NCBI RefSeq assembly: GCF_002234615.1
Contig: NZ_NMQW01000002.1
Location: 248,001-312,000 of the forward strand
Length of the DNA: 64,000 bases
Direction: 5' to 3'
Source: Paenibacillus rigui
Lineage (GTDB): Bacteria; Bacillota; Bacilli; Paenibacillales; NBRC-103111
Positions 43,226 through 52,187 of the stretch are shown in pieces (position 1 is the stretch's first letter; every line of letters starts with the position of its first letter). The notes under the pieces are model-generated. The model did not search any database. It worked only from the letters and a program-made list of their open reading frames with translations, and had not been told where the DNA came from. The position numbers were made by a program, and so were the translations under genes.

Positions 43226-43251
43226 TACGAACTCCGGTTCTGTGTTATACT
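43223..43251 (+). promoter_or_regulatory. sigma-A promoter of lexA with LexA box 3
   Basis: TTGTAC, 17 bases, TATACT. The spacer holds the third box CGAACTCCGGTTCT (43228-43241), a near match (GTTCT for GTTYG). So LexA can cover the promoter of its own gene. Confidence 0.82.
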
Positions 43252-43285
43252 TTCAATAATTATTACCAATACTGGAGTGATTCTG

Positions 43286-43909
43286 ATGAGCAAATTATCT
43301 AGCCGGCAGCTGGCCATTTTAGATTTTATCAAGAATGAAGTAAAGGATAAGGGCTATCCACCATCTGTACGGGAAATTGGCGAAGCTGTTGGTCTAGCCT
43401 CCAGTTCAACGGTGCACGGACATTTAGAACGTTTAGAGAAGAAGGGGCTGATCCGTCGCGATCCGACCAAGCCTCGCGCTATCGAGATTACGGACGGAAC
43501 ATCCACGGATGGGGCTCAGTTTGCTTTATCCGTAACCCGTGTTCCATTGATCGGACGAGTTACGGCCGGGGTACCGATAACGGCTACGGAGAACATCGAG
43601 GACTACTTCCCCCTTCCAAGCCACTATGTTGGGGATTATAATGTATTTATGCTTAGCGTCATTGGGGAGAGTATGATAGATGCCGGCATTCACAATGGGG
43701 ACTATGTTATTGTGCGCCAGCAGCAATCCGCAAACAACGGGGACATCGTTGTAGCCATGACTGAAGATGATGAAGCAACCGTCAAGCGTTTTTACAAGGA
43801 GAAGGACCATGTTCGACTTCAACCGGAAAACCCGTCGATGGAGCCTATTCTGTTGAAGAAAGTAACCATCTTAGGCCGGGTCGTCGGCGTGTTCCGCGAT
43901 ATTCATTAA
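43286..43909 (+). CDS. lexA: LexA, SOS repressor
   Basis: A 207-residue repressor. The N-terminal winged helix covers about 1-65 ([15 protein letters not shown]... [18 protein letters not shown]), and the S24 protease domain follows. The self-cleavage bond is A94-G95 in VTAGVPI, the nucleophile S129 in GESMIDAG and the base K167 in EATVKRFYK. RecA-ssDNA triggers cleavage after DNA damage. The start is at MSKLSSRQ, after TGGAG; a longer frame upstream covers the operators and is not coding. Three LexA boxes stand between it and yneA. Confidence 0.96.
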   Translation: MSKLSSRQLAILDFIKNEVKDKGYPPSVREIGEAVGLASSSTVHGHLERLEKKGLIRRDPTKPRAIEITDGTSTDGAQFALSVTRVPLIGRVTAGVPITATENIEDYFPLPSHYVGDYNVFMLSVIGESMIDAGIHNGDYVIVRQQQSANNGDIVVAMTEDDEATVKRFYKEKDHVRLQPENPSMEPILLKKVTILGRVVGVFRDIH

Positions 43910-43919
43910 ACAAATCCAT

Positions 43920-43959
43920 AACCACCGGAACGCCAAAACAGGCTCTACGGTGGTTTTTT
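43920..43959 (+). terminator. rho-independent terminator of lexA
   Basis: AACCACCG pairs with CGGTGGTT around a loop of 20 bases, followed by a T tract, 10 bases after the lexA stop. Confidence 0.88.
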
Positions 43960-43969
43960 CATTGAATAA

Positions 43970-44037
43970 AAAAACAAAAGCCCCTGCCGCGTTGCAAACG
44001 ACTGAATGAACAGATCGGTTGCACATCGGCAGGGGCT
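43970..44037 (-). terminator. rho-independent terminator of glnA
   Basis: On the minus strand AGCCCCTGCCG and CGGCAGGGGCT form an eleven-base stem around a long loop, followed by TTTGTTTTTTT. It lies 15 bases after glnA. Confidence 0.85.
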
Positions 44038-44051
44038 CATCTTTTACATTT

Positions 44052-45389
44052 TTAGTACAGGGTCAAGTACTGCTCCCGCTCCCAAGCGTGAACTTGCGTG
44101 CGGTAGATGTCCCACTCGATTTCTTTCAGTTCCACGAAATGGGCCAAAGCATGATCGCCCAGCGCATCGCAAATGACGTCATCACGAAGCATCACATCAA
44201 GAGCTTCCTTCAAATCAAGCGGAAGGCTTGGAATACCTTGATCTTCCCTCTCATCCTCAGTCATAACATAAATGTTGCGGTCGGTTGGAGGAGGCAGCTG
44301 CATTTTGTGCTTAATGCCGTCCAAGCCGGCTTTCAGCATGACAGCCAAGGCCAGATACGGATTGGCAGCCGGATCCGGGTTACGCACTTCTACGCGAGTG
44401 CTAAGGCCGCGGGAAGCAGGAATACGGATCATCGGACTGCGGTTGCTCGCAGACCATGCCACATAGCAAGGCGCTTCGTAGCCTGGAACCAAACGCTTGT
44501 AGGAGTTTACCGTCGGGTTTGTGATGGCTGCAAAGGCGCGTGCATGACGCAAAATACCCGCCATGTAATGTCTAGCAGTCGTGCTCAGACCCAATTTATC
44601 GTTCTCATCATAGAATGTATTCGTTTTGCCGTTAAACAACGATTGATGACAGTGCATACCGGAGCCATTAACGCCGAACAAAGGCTTAGGCATAAAGGAA
44701 GCATGGAGGCCATGCTGTCTCGCAACGGTTTTTACAACCAGCTTGAACGTTTGGATTTGATCCGCAGCTTTAATAGCGCTTGCGTATTTGAAATCAATTT
44801 CGTGCTGGCCAGGAGCTACCTCATGATGAGAGGCCTCGATTTCAAAGCCCATTTCCTCAAGCGTCAATACGATCTCGCGGCGGCAGTTTTCACCCAAGTC
44901 CATTGGAGCGAGGTCAAAGTATCCGCCCTGGTCGTTCAGCTCGGTAGTCGGATTTCCATTCTCATCCGTTTTGAACAGGAAAAATTCAGGCTCCGGCCCA
45001 ACATTCATATCCGTGAAACCCATTTCCTCGGCTTCTTTCAAAGCCGCTTTCAAAATGCCGCGCGGATCCCCTGGGAAAGGTCTTCCATCCGGCAGATATA
45101 TGTCGCAAATAAGACGGGCTACGCGGTCTTCGGTTACCCAAGGGAACACGACCCATGTGCTTAAGTCAGGATATAAGTACATATCGGATTCTTCAATACG
45201 AACGTAGCCTTCGATGGAAGAACCGTCGAACATCATTTTGTTGTCGAGCGCTTTCTCCAGCTGACTTACAGGAATCTCAACATTCTTGATCGTTCCCAGC
45301 AAATCGGTGAACTGAAGGCGAATGAACCGTACATTCTCTTCCTTCGCAATGCGCATAATATCTTCTTTTGTGTAAACTTTGTCCGTCAC
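44052..45389 (-). CDS. glnA: glutamine synthetase type I
   Basis: A 445-residue GSI-alpha enzyme that makes glutamine from glutamate, ATP and ammonia. Visible blocks: [10 protein letters not shown], the ammonium/glutamate residues in GPEPEFFLF, the [10 protein letters not shown] histidine loop, and [13 protein letters not shown] near the C terminus with the adjacent [10 protein letters not shown]. The length fits the Bacillus form, which lacks adenylylation and is feedback-inhibited and bound by GlnR/TnrA. The GTG start follows AGGAGG by nine bases. It is the second gene of a glnRA operon, 77 bases after glnR. Confidence 0.96.
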   Translation of the reverse strand: MTDKVYTKEDIMRIAKEENVRFIRLQFTDLLGTIKNVEIPVSQLEKALDNKMMFDGSSIEGYVRIEESDMYLYPDLSTWVVFPWVTEDRVARLICDIYLPDGRPFPGDPRGILKAALKEAEEMGFTDMNVGPEPEFFLFKTDENGNPTTELNDQGGYFDLAPMDLGENCRREIVLTLEEMGFEIEASHHEVAPGQHEIDFKYASAIKAADQIQTFKLVVKTVARQHGLHASFMPKPLFGVNGSGMHCHQSLFNGKTNTFYDENDKLGLSTTARHYMAGILRHARAFAAITNPTVNSYKRLVPGYEAPCYVAWSASNRSPMIRIPASRGLSTRVEVRNPDPAANPYLALAVMLKAGLDGIKHKMQLPPPTDRNIYVMTEDEREDQGIPSLPLDLKEALDVMLRDDVICDALGDHALAHFVELKEIEWDIYRTQVHAWEREQYLTLY

Positions 45390-45466
45390 GTGTACTCTCC
45401 TCCTTAGATTATGTACAAATTCAGAGCATGCTCAAAAGGAAACCTGAACATACTCTGGTCAAGCAA

Positions 45467-45877
45467 CTATTTCTTGAAAAACCGGGAAAGCTCGCCTTGA
45501 ATCAAAGAAACCTGGCCCCGCTTGCCGCCGCCAAGCAGCTGCTGTTTGAGCATACGGTGCAATTGCGTATCGGTCAATTCCCTGCGCTTGACCTCCGATT
45601 GCTCATTGAGAACGGTTGCTTCTTCGGAATCCTTGGAGACCGGCAGGAGCACTTGCTTAATGCCCGCAATGTTTACTCCCTTTTCAATCAAGTCTTTAAT
45701 CTCCAGCAATCGCTCAACGTCGTTAAACGAATAGAGCCGCTGGTTACCGCCTGTTCTGGCTGGTATGATGAGTTCATGCTGTTCATAATACCGAATTTGT
45801 CTTGCTGTCAAATCGGTCAGCTTCATTACGATTCCAATTGGAAAGAGCGCCATATTACGGCGAATTTCATCAGTCAT
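45467..45877 (-). CDS. glnR: GlnR, MerR-family repressor of glutamine synthetase
   Basis: A 136-residue MerR-type regulator: N-terminal DNA-binding helices (IGIVMKLTDLTARQIRYYEQHELIIPARTGGNQRLYSFNDVERLLEI), a dimerisation helix and a flexible C-terminal tail (LIQGELSRFF), which in GlnR senses feedback-inhibited GlnA. It represses its own operon under nitrogen excess. It is followed by glnA. GAGGTGATAG precedes the ATG. Its promoter is flanked by an inverted repeat that may be its operator pair. Confidence 0.94.
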   Translation of the reverse strand: MTDEIRRNMALFPIGIVMKLTDLTARQIRYYEQHELIIPARTGGNQRLYSFNDVERLLEIKDLIEKGVNIAGIKQVLLPVSKDSEEATVLNEQSEVKRRELTDTQLHRMLKQQLLGGGKRGQVSLIQGELSRFFKK

Positions 45878-45899
45878 GATCTATCACCTCTGTGGACTG

Positions 45900-45956
45900 T
45901 AAACCTAACTTCATTGTAACCTCCCGGCAAAAACGTGTCAAGTTGTGTTAGGTTTA
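45900..45956 (-). promoter_or_regulatory. glnRA promoter flanked by a 10-bp inverted repeat
   Basis: On the minus strand TTGACA (45936-45941) and TACAAT (45913-45918) are spaced 17 bases. TAAACCTAAC (45900-45909) and its exact inverse GTTAGGTTTA (45947-45956) lie directly on each side, at the start site and just upstream of the -35. They do not match the full TGTNA-N7-TNACA site, so their role is inferred. Confidence 0.6.
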
Positions 45957-45975
45957 TGCCAAGTGGGAGCAACGA

Positions 45976-47223
45976 CTAAAGCAGATTTTGTTCCATCATA
46001 TTGCGAAGTGCTGTCAATACCCCCAGCTTACAGTGCGAATAAGTAAGTCCGCCTTGCATATAAGCAATGTAAGGTTCGCGGATCGGTGCATCGGCCGACA
46101 TTTCCAAGCTTCCACCTTGAATAAATGTTCCTGCCGCCATGATGACAGGATGCTCGTAGCCCGGCATATCCCATGGCTCCGGCACTACATGGGCGTCGAC
46201 GGCTGCAGACTGCTGAATCCCTTGTACGAAGGCGATCAGGTGCTTGTCGCTCGTGAACTGAATCGCTTGAATCAGATCCGTCCGAGGGTCATTCCAATGC
46301 GGATGTGTCACAAAGCCTAGCTCCTCAAACACGGCAGCCGCGAATACGGAGCCTTTGACAGCTTGTCCCACCAGATGAGGAGCCAAAAACAGGCCTTGGT
46401 AAATGGAACGCGCCGTTCCCAGCATAGCACCTACCTCGCCTCCGATCCCCGGTGCCGTCAGTCGATAAGAGGCCAGCTCGACATATTTGCTTTTACCCGC
46501 GATATATCCTCCGGTTTCGGCTAAGCCACCACCGGGATTTTTGATAAGGGAGCCTGCAATCAGATCCGCGCCTACTTCGGTAGGTTCATGAAGCTCGGTA
46601 AATTCTCCGTAACAATTATCCACAAAAACGATCACATCAGCCTTAATCTCTTTGACAAAACGCACCATTTCCCCAATCTGGTCCACGGTAAAAGAAGGTC
46701 TCCAAGAATAGCCGCGGGATCGCTGTATGCCTATCACCTTGGTGTTCGGTGTGATCCGGCCGCGAATAGAATCGTAATCCGGCTTACCGTCCTCCAATAG
46801 CTCCACTTCATTGTAAATAATACCCCAATCCTGCAAGGAACCCTTGCCGTCTCCCGGCTTGCCAATTACTTTATGCAGCGTATCATAAGGTCTTCCTGTA
46901 ATCATCAGAAGCTCGTCACCCGGCCTCAGCACGCCGAACAGTGCGGTACTAATCGTATGAGTCCCAGACACAAAATGCGGCCGCACCAAGGCAGCCTCTG
47001 CACCGAATACTTCGGCATATACCAGATCCAGCACTTCCCGGCCGCGGTCATTATAACCGTAGCCGGTAGAACCGGAAAAATGATAATCGCTTACCTTATG
47101 ATTCTGAAATGCACGGATGACCTTCCACTGATTCTGATCGATCGTGCGGTCGATTTCTTTCAACTTTCCTTCAATGACGTGCTCGGCACGCTCCATCCAT
47201 GCCGTAATGCGTTCGTTAAACAT
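45976..47223 (-). CDS. ynbB: YnbB, Cys/Met-metabolism-like PLP enzyme (aluminium-resistance family)
   Basis: A 415-residue fold-type I PLP enzyme of the family annotated as aluminium resistance or methionine gamma-lyase-like. Features are FSGSTGYGYNDRGREVL, the phosphate loop ISTALFGVLRPGDEL, FVDNCYGEFTE with the Asp contacting the pyridine nitrogen, and GSLIKNPGGGLAETGGYI with the PLP lysine. Its reaction is not established. The start at MFNERITAW overlaps the hflX stop by eight bases, in the conserved order hflX-ynbB-glnR-glnA. A 98-base gap separates it from glnR. Confidence 0.88.
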   Translation of the reverse strand: MFNERITAWMERAEHVIEGKLKEIDRTIDQNQWKVIRAFQNHKVSDYHFSGSTGYGYNDRGREVLDLVYAEVFGAEAALVRPHFVSGTHTISTALFGVLRPGDELLMITGRPYDTLHKVIGKPGDGKGSLQDWGIIYNEVELLEDGKPDYDSIRGRITPNTKVIGIQRSRGYSWRPSFTVDQIGEMVRFVKEIKADVIVFVDNCYGEFTELHEPTEVGADLIAGSLIKNPGGGLAETGGYIAGKSKYVELASYRLTAPGIGGEVGAMLGTARSIYQGLFLAPHLVGQAVKGSVFAAAVFEELGFVTHPHWNDPRTDLIQAIQFTSDKHLIAFVQGIQQSAAVDAHVVPEPWDMPGYEHPVIMAAGTFIQGGSLEMSADAPIREPYIAYMQGGLTYSHCKLGVLTALRNMMEQNLL

Positions 47224-48538
47224 GTTCCGAATTCTCTCCCTTATGCAGCGCCTGCTCTGACGCATATGCAGCCAGCATATAGCCCAGCTTGTCGTATTCT
47301 TTGTTGTTAACTCTTACCTGGAACAGCATGTCATTGCCGTCCACCTCATTTTCCAGTACTTCCCCGACACGATATAACAGTGAGATCACGTCTCCCTTTT
47401 CGGCAGGAATACGGAAGGTTTTGCAATCTCCCATCAATCTGGACTCGATCAGCTCCCGGATGCGGTCCAAATCTTCTTCACGATAAGCGGAAATCCGCAA
47501 AAACTCCCCTTCGGTCGTCAGCATTTCCCTTTGCTCCGGTGTACACAAATCAACCTTATTGAATAACGTGATTTGCTCGGTCTGGTGCGCTTCCAGATCT
47601 CTCAGGACTTGGGACACCACTTTCATTTGTGTGGGCATCATGTCGGAGGAGCCGTCCACTACATGCAAAATCAGATCCGCTTCACAAGCTTCCTCCAGGG
47701 TGGCCCGGAATGCCGCAACCAGATCATGAGGTAAATTCTGGATAAAGCCTACCGTATCGGTTAGCACAACATCTTTACCACTCGGCAGCTCTAAAGTCCG
47801 CGAGGTGGGGTCGAGTGTGGCAAACAATTGATTCTCGACATAGACATCTGCCTGCGTCATCTGGCGCAGCAGCGTCGATTTCCCTGCATTCGTATAGCCT
47901 ACCAGGGCGACCTGGAATACACCCGTTTTCTTTCTGCGTTCTCTATGTAAGGTACGATGCCGCATAACCTCCTGCAGCTGCTGCTTCAGCTCGCTGATCC
48001 GGTCCCGGATATGACGCCGGTCCGTCTCCAGCTTCGTCTCCCCAGGCCCCCGGGTACCAATACCGCCGCCTAGACGCGACAGGTTCTTCCCTTGGCCCGC
48101 CAGCCGCGGCAGCAGATAGCTGAGCTGTGCCAGCTCCACCTGAATGATGCCCTCGCGCGTTTTGGCTCGTTGGGCGAATATATCTAGTATGAGCTGCGTA
48201 CGGTCAATAATTTTGACATCCAAAAACTGCTCCAGGTTGCGTACCTGCGCACCCGACAACTCCTGATCGAAGATGGCCGTATTGGCGTCATGCTCCTCCA
48301 GAAGCTGCTTGAGCTCTTCTGCCTTCCCTTTCCCGACAAACCATTTGGAATCGATATTTTCTTTATTTTGGGTTAACGTAGCCAGCACTTCCACTCCGGC
48401 GGTTTCGGCAAGACTGACAAGCTCGGCAAGTGAATAATCCGGAGCGTAGGTTTCCTGCCTTTTAATTTGCGGGGTAATCAGACTGACCAGCACCGCGCGG
48501 GGTTGTTCGATTGAAATTGTATGGGTCGTTGGTTTCAT
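47216..48538 (-). CDS. hflX: GTPase HflX
   Basis: A 440-residue ribosome-associated GTPase. The N-terminal glycine-rich HflX domain covers about 1-190 (SKWFVGKGKAEEL, GGGIGTRGPGETKLE), then the G domain with G1 GYTNAGKST, G3 DTVGFIQNLP, and G4 NKVD. HflX splits stalled or heat-damaged 70S ribosomes. It is four bases into the end of spoVK, with which it is translationally coupled. GGAGAAC lies 11 bases upstream. The layout spoVK-hflX-ynbB is conserved in Bacilli. Confidence 0.95.
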   Translation of the reverse strand: MKPTTHTISIEQPRAVLVSLITPQIKRQETYAPDYSLAELVSLAETAGVEVLATLTQNKENIDSKWFVGKGKAEELKQLLEEHDANTAIFDQELSGAQVRNLEQFLDVKIIDRTQLILDIFAQRAKTREGIIQVELAQLSYLLPRLAGQGKNLSRLGGGIGTRGPGETKLETDRRHIRDRISELKQQLQEVMRHRTLHRERRKKTGVFQVALVGYTNAGKSTLLRQMTQADVYVENQLFATLDPTSRTLELPSGKDVVLTDTVGFIQNLPHDLVAAFRATLEEACEADLILHVVDGSSDMMPTQMKVVSQVLRDLEAHQTEQITLFNKVDLCTPEQREMLTTEGEFLRISAYREEDLDRIRELIESRLMGDCKTFRIPAEKGDVISLLYRVGEVLENEVDGNDMLFQVRVNNKEYDKLGYMLAAYASEQALHKGENSEHV

Positions 48539-49530
48539 AGAAATTTATAGTTCTCCTTTGCCGCTTTTCGCTCCAGCCTTACATCCTCAGGTCGGATGAT
48601 CATCAAATCCTGTTTGCTTGGCTGCTGCGTATTATAATTCAATAGCCGGACCGCATGATTACGCATCGCCTTCTCAATCAGATTGCGTACATATCTGGCG
48701 TTGCTAAAACAAGTATCCGTGTCCGTTTGCTGCTTCTCATTGACGATTTGCTGACGTATTTTCAGCTCGGTCTGCGGAATGAGCGCATAATCCCGTTCTT
48801 TTATCATCATTTCAGCAATTTGCATCAATTGGTCAACGGAGTAGTCCGGAAAATCCAGCTGGATCGGGAACCGGGAAGGCAAGCCTGGATTCGTCTGCAT
48901 AAATGTTTCCATTTCGTTCGAGTAGCCGGCGAGGATCAAAATAAATTGATTCTTATGGTCCTCCATCGCTTTGACAAGCGTATCGATCGCTTCCTTGCCG
49001 AAGTCCTTTTCGCCGCCCCGGGCCAGACTGTACGCCTCGTCGATAAACAGCACGCCGCCGAGCGCTTTTTTGACCAGTTCCCTCGTCTTCAAGGCCGTGT
49101 GCCCGATATATTCGCCGACCAGGTCGGCCCGCTCCACCTCAATTAAATGACCTTTGTTCAGGACCCCCATTGTCTGGAGCAGCTTTGCAATAATTCGCGC
49201 CACTGTTGTTTTCCCAGTTCCCGGGTTCCCTTTAAAAATCATATGATACACCTGGGTATTGGCCATCAGACCGACTTCCGCCCGAAAGCCCGCAATGCGC
49301 AGCAGCGCATAGATTTCAAACACAAGCTCCTTCACTTGGTCCAATCCGACCATCCGGTCAAGCTCTTTCATGATTTCCCCGAACTGCCCCTGCTGGGACA
49401 ACGGCTTGCCATGAAAATGAGGCTCCGACTCGGCATTTACGTGTACTTCCGGATTACGTAGCACCACATTGATTTGATGGGCATTTTTCGTTATATGTAT
49501 CTGATCCGTCGGTACGACACGTCCACTCAT
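48535..49530 (-). CDS. spoVK: stage V sporulation protein K (AAA ATPase)
   Basis: A 331-residue AAA+ ATPase of the CbxX/CfqX type: N-terminal helices, Walker A KGNPGTGKTTVARI, the second motif LFIDEAYSLARGG, sensor 1 ILAGYSNEM and arginine finger region NPGLPSRFP. SpoVK is made in the mother cell and is needed for spore maturation; biochemical function is still vague. AGAGGTG just before the ATG supports this start, with two short in-frame alternatives upstream. It is the first gene of the spoVK-hflX-ynbB unit. Confidence 0.92.
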   Translation of the reverse strand: MSGRVVPTDQIHITKNAHQINVVLRNPEVHVNAESEPHFHGKPLSQQGQFGEIMKELDRMVGLDQVKELVFEIYALLRIAGFRAEVGLMANTQVYHMIFKGNPGTGKTTVARIIAKLLQTMGVLNKGHLIEVERADLVGEYIGHTALKTRELVKKALGGVLFIDEAYSLARGGEKDFGKEAIDTLVKAMEDHKNQFILILAGYSNEMETFMQTNPGLPSRFPIQLDFPDYSVDQLMQIAEMMIKERDYALIPQTELKIRQQIVNEKQQTDTDTCFSNARYVRNLIEKAMRNHAVRLLNYNTQQPSKQDLMIIRPEDVRLERKAAKENYKFL

Positions 49531-49719
49531 GCGCATCACCTCTTTCCTTGGTGTTAGCAGTATACGCAAGAGCCTAGGTGAATGTGCTTTTTTTCTTCTC
49601 CTATTGTATAGCCAATTCGCGAAATTTCAAAATCCGCTCCCATTGTCCTATGAAAAATGGTGTATTATCGTGTTAATTTTACATGGCAGAGGACAAATTT
49701 TGGGTTCCCATCCATCCAT

Positions 49720-50385
49720 CTAACGGTTCGTTTGTATTATGGATATCACTTCGTCCAGAGTCAGGCTGCTCATGGAATCCATCCGCAGATCAATTTCTCC
49801 AAAGACCAAAGACCCCGTAACCGAATTTGGGACAATGACGCAGTGCATCCCTGCTGATTTGGCCGCGAGGGCACCGTTGGGCGAATCCTCAAATGCAATC
49901 GCCTCCTTGGGACTTATGCCTAAAGCCCGCAATGTCTGAACATACAAGGCCGGATCCGGCTTGACCTTCTCCACATCCTCCCTGGTGCGGATACATTCGA
50001 AATAGTCCAGCAGCCGATGCTGCCTCAAGTACCCGGTTACCCACTCCCTGGAGGAGCTTGATGCCAAGCCTATACGCAGGCCAAGCGACTGCGCCCGCAT
50101 CAAATAGCTTTCCACACCCGGACGGGGCTGTTGTCCTTCCATACCGGCAGCATACCGCTGCTTGCGAATGCGTCGGGCTTGTTCACGGTCAATCGTTCTT
50201 CCCAGGCACGCTTCCAAATGGGAATACGGCTCAAAGGCCGATCCATCGGTGCCTATGCACTTGCCCCACAGCTCAAATGGCAGCTCTACCCCATGATCCC
50301 TATACATTGCTTGGAAGCTTTCGTATTCAGCCGTTTCTGTATCTAGCGTTAATCCGTCAAAGTCAAAAACAATTGCTTTGATCAC
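49720..50385 (-). CDS. HAD hydrolase, beta-phosphoglucomutase/phosphatase group
   Basis: A 221-residue HAD of subfamily IA. Motif I is FDFDGLTLDTE, with the second Asp and the Glu at the end characteristic of the phosphoglucomutase-like group; motif II is LASSSSREW, the lysine lies in VKPDPALYV, and motif IV is AFEDSPNGALAAKSAG. Such enzymes act on sugar phosphates. The GTG start is supported by GGGGGAAGG five bases upstream. No neighbour indicates the substrate. Downstream is a spoVK gene in the same direction. Confidence 0.88.
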   Translation of the reverse strand: MIKAIVFDFDGLTLDTETAEYESFQAMYRDHGVELPFELWGKCIGTDGSAFEPYSHLEACLGRTIDREQARRIRKQRYAAGMEGQQPRPGVESYLMRAQSLGLRIGLASSSSREWVTGYLRQHRLLDYFECIRTREDVEKVKPDPALYVQTLRALGISPKEAIAFEDSPNGALAAKSAGMHCVIVPNSVTGSLVFGEIDLRMDSMSSLTLDEVISIIQTNR

Positions 50386-50557
50386 GTCGTCCTTCCCCCT
50401 GACTTGTGCATCTATAAGCATCGTACAATGATCAGGCGGAAGAAGGAAGGGATTTTTTCATTATAGCCCAGGATAGCGGCTTTGCGTTTTTCAAGACGGC
50501 ATGCGTTTGGCAAGGCAGCTGTACAATGAGAAGCATACACTTTCTTATTTACGATGC

Positions 50558-50593
50558 AAAAAAGCAAACAATCGCCAAACGGATTGTTTGCTT
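50558..50593 (-). terminator. rho-independent terminator of the cobW-rpmG operon
   Basis: On the minus strand AAGCAAACAATC and GATTGTTTGCTT pair perfectly (12 bases) around an eight-base loop and are followed by T. It lies 23 bases beyond rpmG. Confidence 0.92.
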
Positions 50594-50615
50594 CCCTGTT
50601 ATCCTTTGTATACGC

Positions 50616-50765
50616 CTAACGGGTTTCCCGATGCAGTGTCACTTTTTTCAAACGCGGGCAATATTTACGCAGCTCCATACGTCCCGGTTGGTTTCTTTTA
50701 TTTTTGGTAGTCGTGTAATTCCGGTCCCCACATTCCGTGCAAGCTAATGTTACAATAACTCTCAT
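50616..50765 (-). CDS. rpmG: 50S ribosomal protein L33
   Basis: A 49-residue L33 protein: [25 protein letters not shown]... ending [16 protein letters not shown]. It has the first zinc-pair cysteines (CTEC) and one Cys of the second pair, since CPRC is CPRL; this three-cysteine type resembles RpmGA of B. subtilis and may bind zinc poorly or not at all. It overlaps the end of the CobW gene by four bases (ATGA) and shares its operon. Zinc-dependent expression would fit the known swapping of L33 forms under zinc limitation. It is well supported despite its small size. Confidence 0.93.
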   Translation of the reverse strand: MRVIVTLACTECGDRNYTTTKNKRNQPGRMELRKYCPRLKKVTLHRETR

Positions 50766-51979
50766 GCGCTTTGCGCCTCCTCTGCAGCAAATATATCTTG
50801 ATCAGGCAGTTCATCGTGAAACAAAGACCAGTCCATCTTCATCTCTTCCTCGGTTAAAAGACAAGCATCCAGCTCCGATTCCAGCTGAGTCCGATTCAAC
50901 TCAATGCCGATGATAACCAGCTTCGTTTCCCGATCACCGTAGACAGGGTCCCATTCCTCTGCAAGCTCAGGCTCCTCCAGTAAAATGTGGTCCCGTTCCT
51001 CGGAAGGCAGCTCTGCTACCCAAAAGCCTGCCGGACCGAACTGAATAGACGGTCCGGCTTGTCCTAGGCTCTGTGCCAAGCGATTTCGGCTGGCCAGCCA
51101 CACAATTCCTTTGGCACGCACAATTTCCTCAGGCCACTCGCTCATCCACTGCGTTAACCGTTCCGGATGGAAAGGGCGTCGACGCTTGTATACAAAAGAA
51201 GAGATCCCATATTCTTCCGTCTCCGGTGTATGGTGCTCGTTGTTCAGCTCCTGCATCCAGCCTGCCGATCGGGACGCTTCATCAAAATCGAACAAGCCTG
51301 TATTCAAAATCGCGGCTGGCGGGACTTTACCGTGCTCTGCACGAAGGATGTTCGCACGGGGCTGCAGCTTCCTAAGCACTCCTTCCAGCTGCAGCAGGTC
51401 AGCTTCCTCTACAAGATCGCATTTATTCAAAATAAGAACATCGCAAAACTCAATTTGGCTAATCAGCAAATCAACGACATCTCTGGAGTCATCCCCGTCT
51501 ACCGCCTGGAGGCGCTCCAGTAAGCTTTCCCCGGAGCTGTAATCGTGCCAAAACCGGTTGGCATCGACCACCGTAACCATACAATCCAACCGGCAAATTG
51601 CAGATAAATCGATTCCTTGCGCTTCATCCACATAAGTAAAGGTCTGTGCAACAGGAATCGGTTCCCCCACGCCGGTTGATTCGATTAAAATATAATCAAA
51701 CCTGCCTTCCGCGGCCAGCCGTTCTACCTCTTTCAACAGATCATCACGCAGCGTGCAGCATATACAGCCGTTAGACATTTCCACCAGCTTCTCTTCCGTG
51801 CGGGAAAGCCCGCCCCCATTGCGAACAAGGTCCGCATCAATATTGACCTCGCTTAAATCATTCACAATGACAGCAACACGCAAGCCTTCCCGATTATTTA
51901 ATACATGATTCAACAGGGTAGTTTTACCACTGCCTAAATATCCGCTTAAAACCGTAACGGGTATCGTTTGTTTTTGCAT
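50762..51979 (-). CDS. CobW/COG0523 GTPase, zinc chaperone type (ZagA/YciC-like)
   Basis: A 405-residue metal-handling GTPase. Walker [10 protein letters not shown] (13-21), metal motif [11 protein letters not shown] (CxCC at 72-75), the switch region [10 protein letters not shown], and NKCDL (G4) are present; the C-terminal CobW_C domain follows. ZagA/YciC proteins deliver zinc to client enzymes such as FolE when zinc is short. No His-rich tail is seen. Its promoter (TTGTTT at 52021, CATATA) is covered by a Zur box, and a second box lies 49 bases upstream. L33 is the following gene. Confidence 0.9.
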   Translation of the reverse strand: MQKQTIPVTVLSGYLGSGKTTLLNHVLNNREGLRVAVIVNDLSEVNIDADLVRNGGGLSRTEEKLVEMSNGCICCTLRDDLLKEVERLAAEGRFDYILIESTGVGEPIPVAQTFTYVDEAQGIDLSAICRLDCMVTVVDANRFWHDYSSGESLLERLQAVDGDDSRDVVDLLISQIEFCDVLILNKCDLVEEADLLQLEGVLRKLQPRANILRAEHGKVPPAAILNTGLFDFDEASRSAGWMQELNNEHHTPETEEYGISSFVYKRRRPFHPERLTQWMSEWPEEIVRAKGIVWLASRNRLAQSLGQAGPSIQFGPAGFWVAELPSEERDHILLEEPELAEEWDPVYGDRETKLVIIGIELNRTQLESELDACLLTEEEMKMDWSLFHDELPDQDIFAAEEAQSA

Positions 51980-51997
51980 AGTAACACCTCTTTGGTT

Positions 51998-52018
51998 TAT
52001 ATGTAATAATTACGATTT
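51998..52018. promoter_or_regulatory. Zur box 1 at the cobW promoter
   Basis: The core TATGTAATAATTACGAT matches TCGTAATNATTACGA with the perfect palindrome GTAATAATTAC. It covers the -10 and the spacer of the likely promoter, which fits repression by zinc-bound Zur. Confidence 0.85.
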
Positions 52019-52046
52019 TAAAACAAAAAAAAGAAATCGCCCTGCT

Positions 52047-52067
52047 TAATAGTAATCATTACGTATA
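52047..52067. promoter_or_regulatory. Zur box 2 upstream
   Basis: TAGTAATCATTACGTA has the core GTAATCATTAC. It is 49 bases from box 1, centre to centre, which is nearly five helical turns, so both could be occupied on one DNA face. Confidence 0.72.
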
Positions 52068-52141
52068 TTACTCTAATGAAAACATCGCGAAAAGTCAATA
52101 TTCTCATAAAAAATTTGCAGGAGAAAAATATTCGTATTCAT

Positions 52142-52176
52142 TTTCATTTTAATGTATATTTATACATAAAATGAAA
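52142..52176. promoter_or_regulatory. long palindrome upstream of the GNAT gene
   Basis: TTTCATTTT-A-ATGTATA pairs with TATACAT-AAAATGAAA (16 of 17 bases per arm). It is AT-rich, without a T-run, and ends 11 bases before the GNAT start, so it could be an operator or an mRNA hairpin near the ribosome binding site. Confidence 0.45.
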
Positions 52177-52187
52177 GGGGCAGTTCT

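Noticed and set aside
44019-45164. 381-codon frame antisense to glnA
   Set aside because: The glnA frame is certain; the antisense frame mirrors its codon pattern and has no homologous motifs or ribosome binding site.
45900-45956. Standard GlnR/TnrA site TGTNA-N7-TNACA
   Set aside because: No alignment gives both half-sites; only the 10-base inverted repeat is reported.
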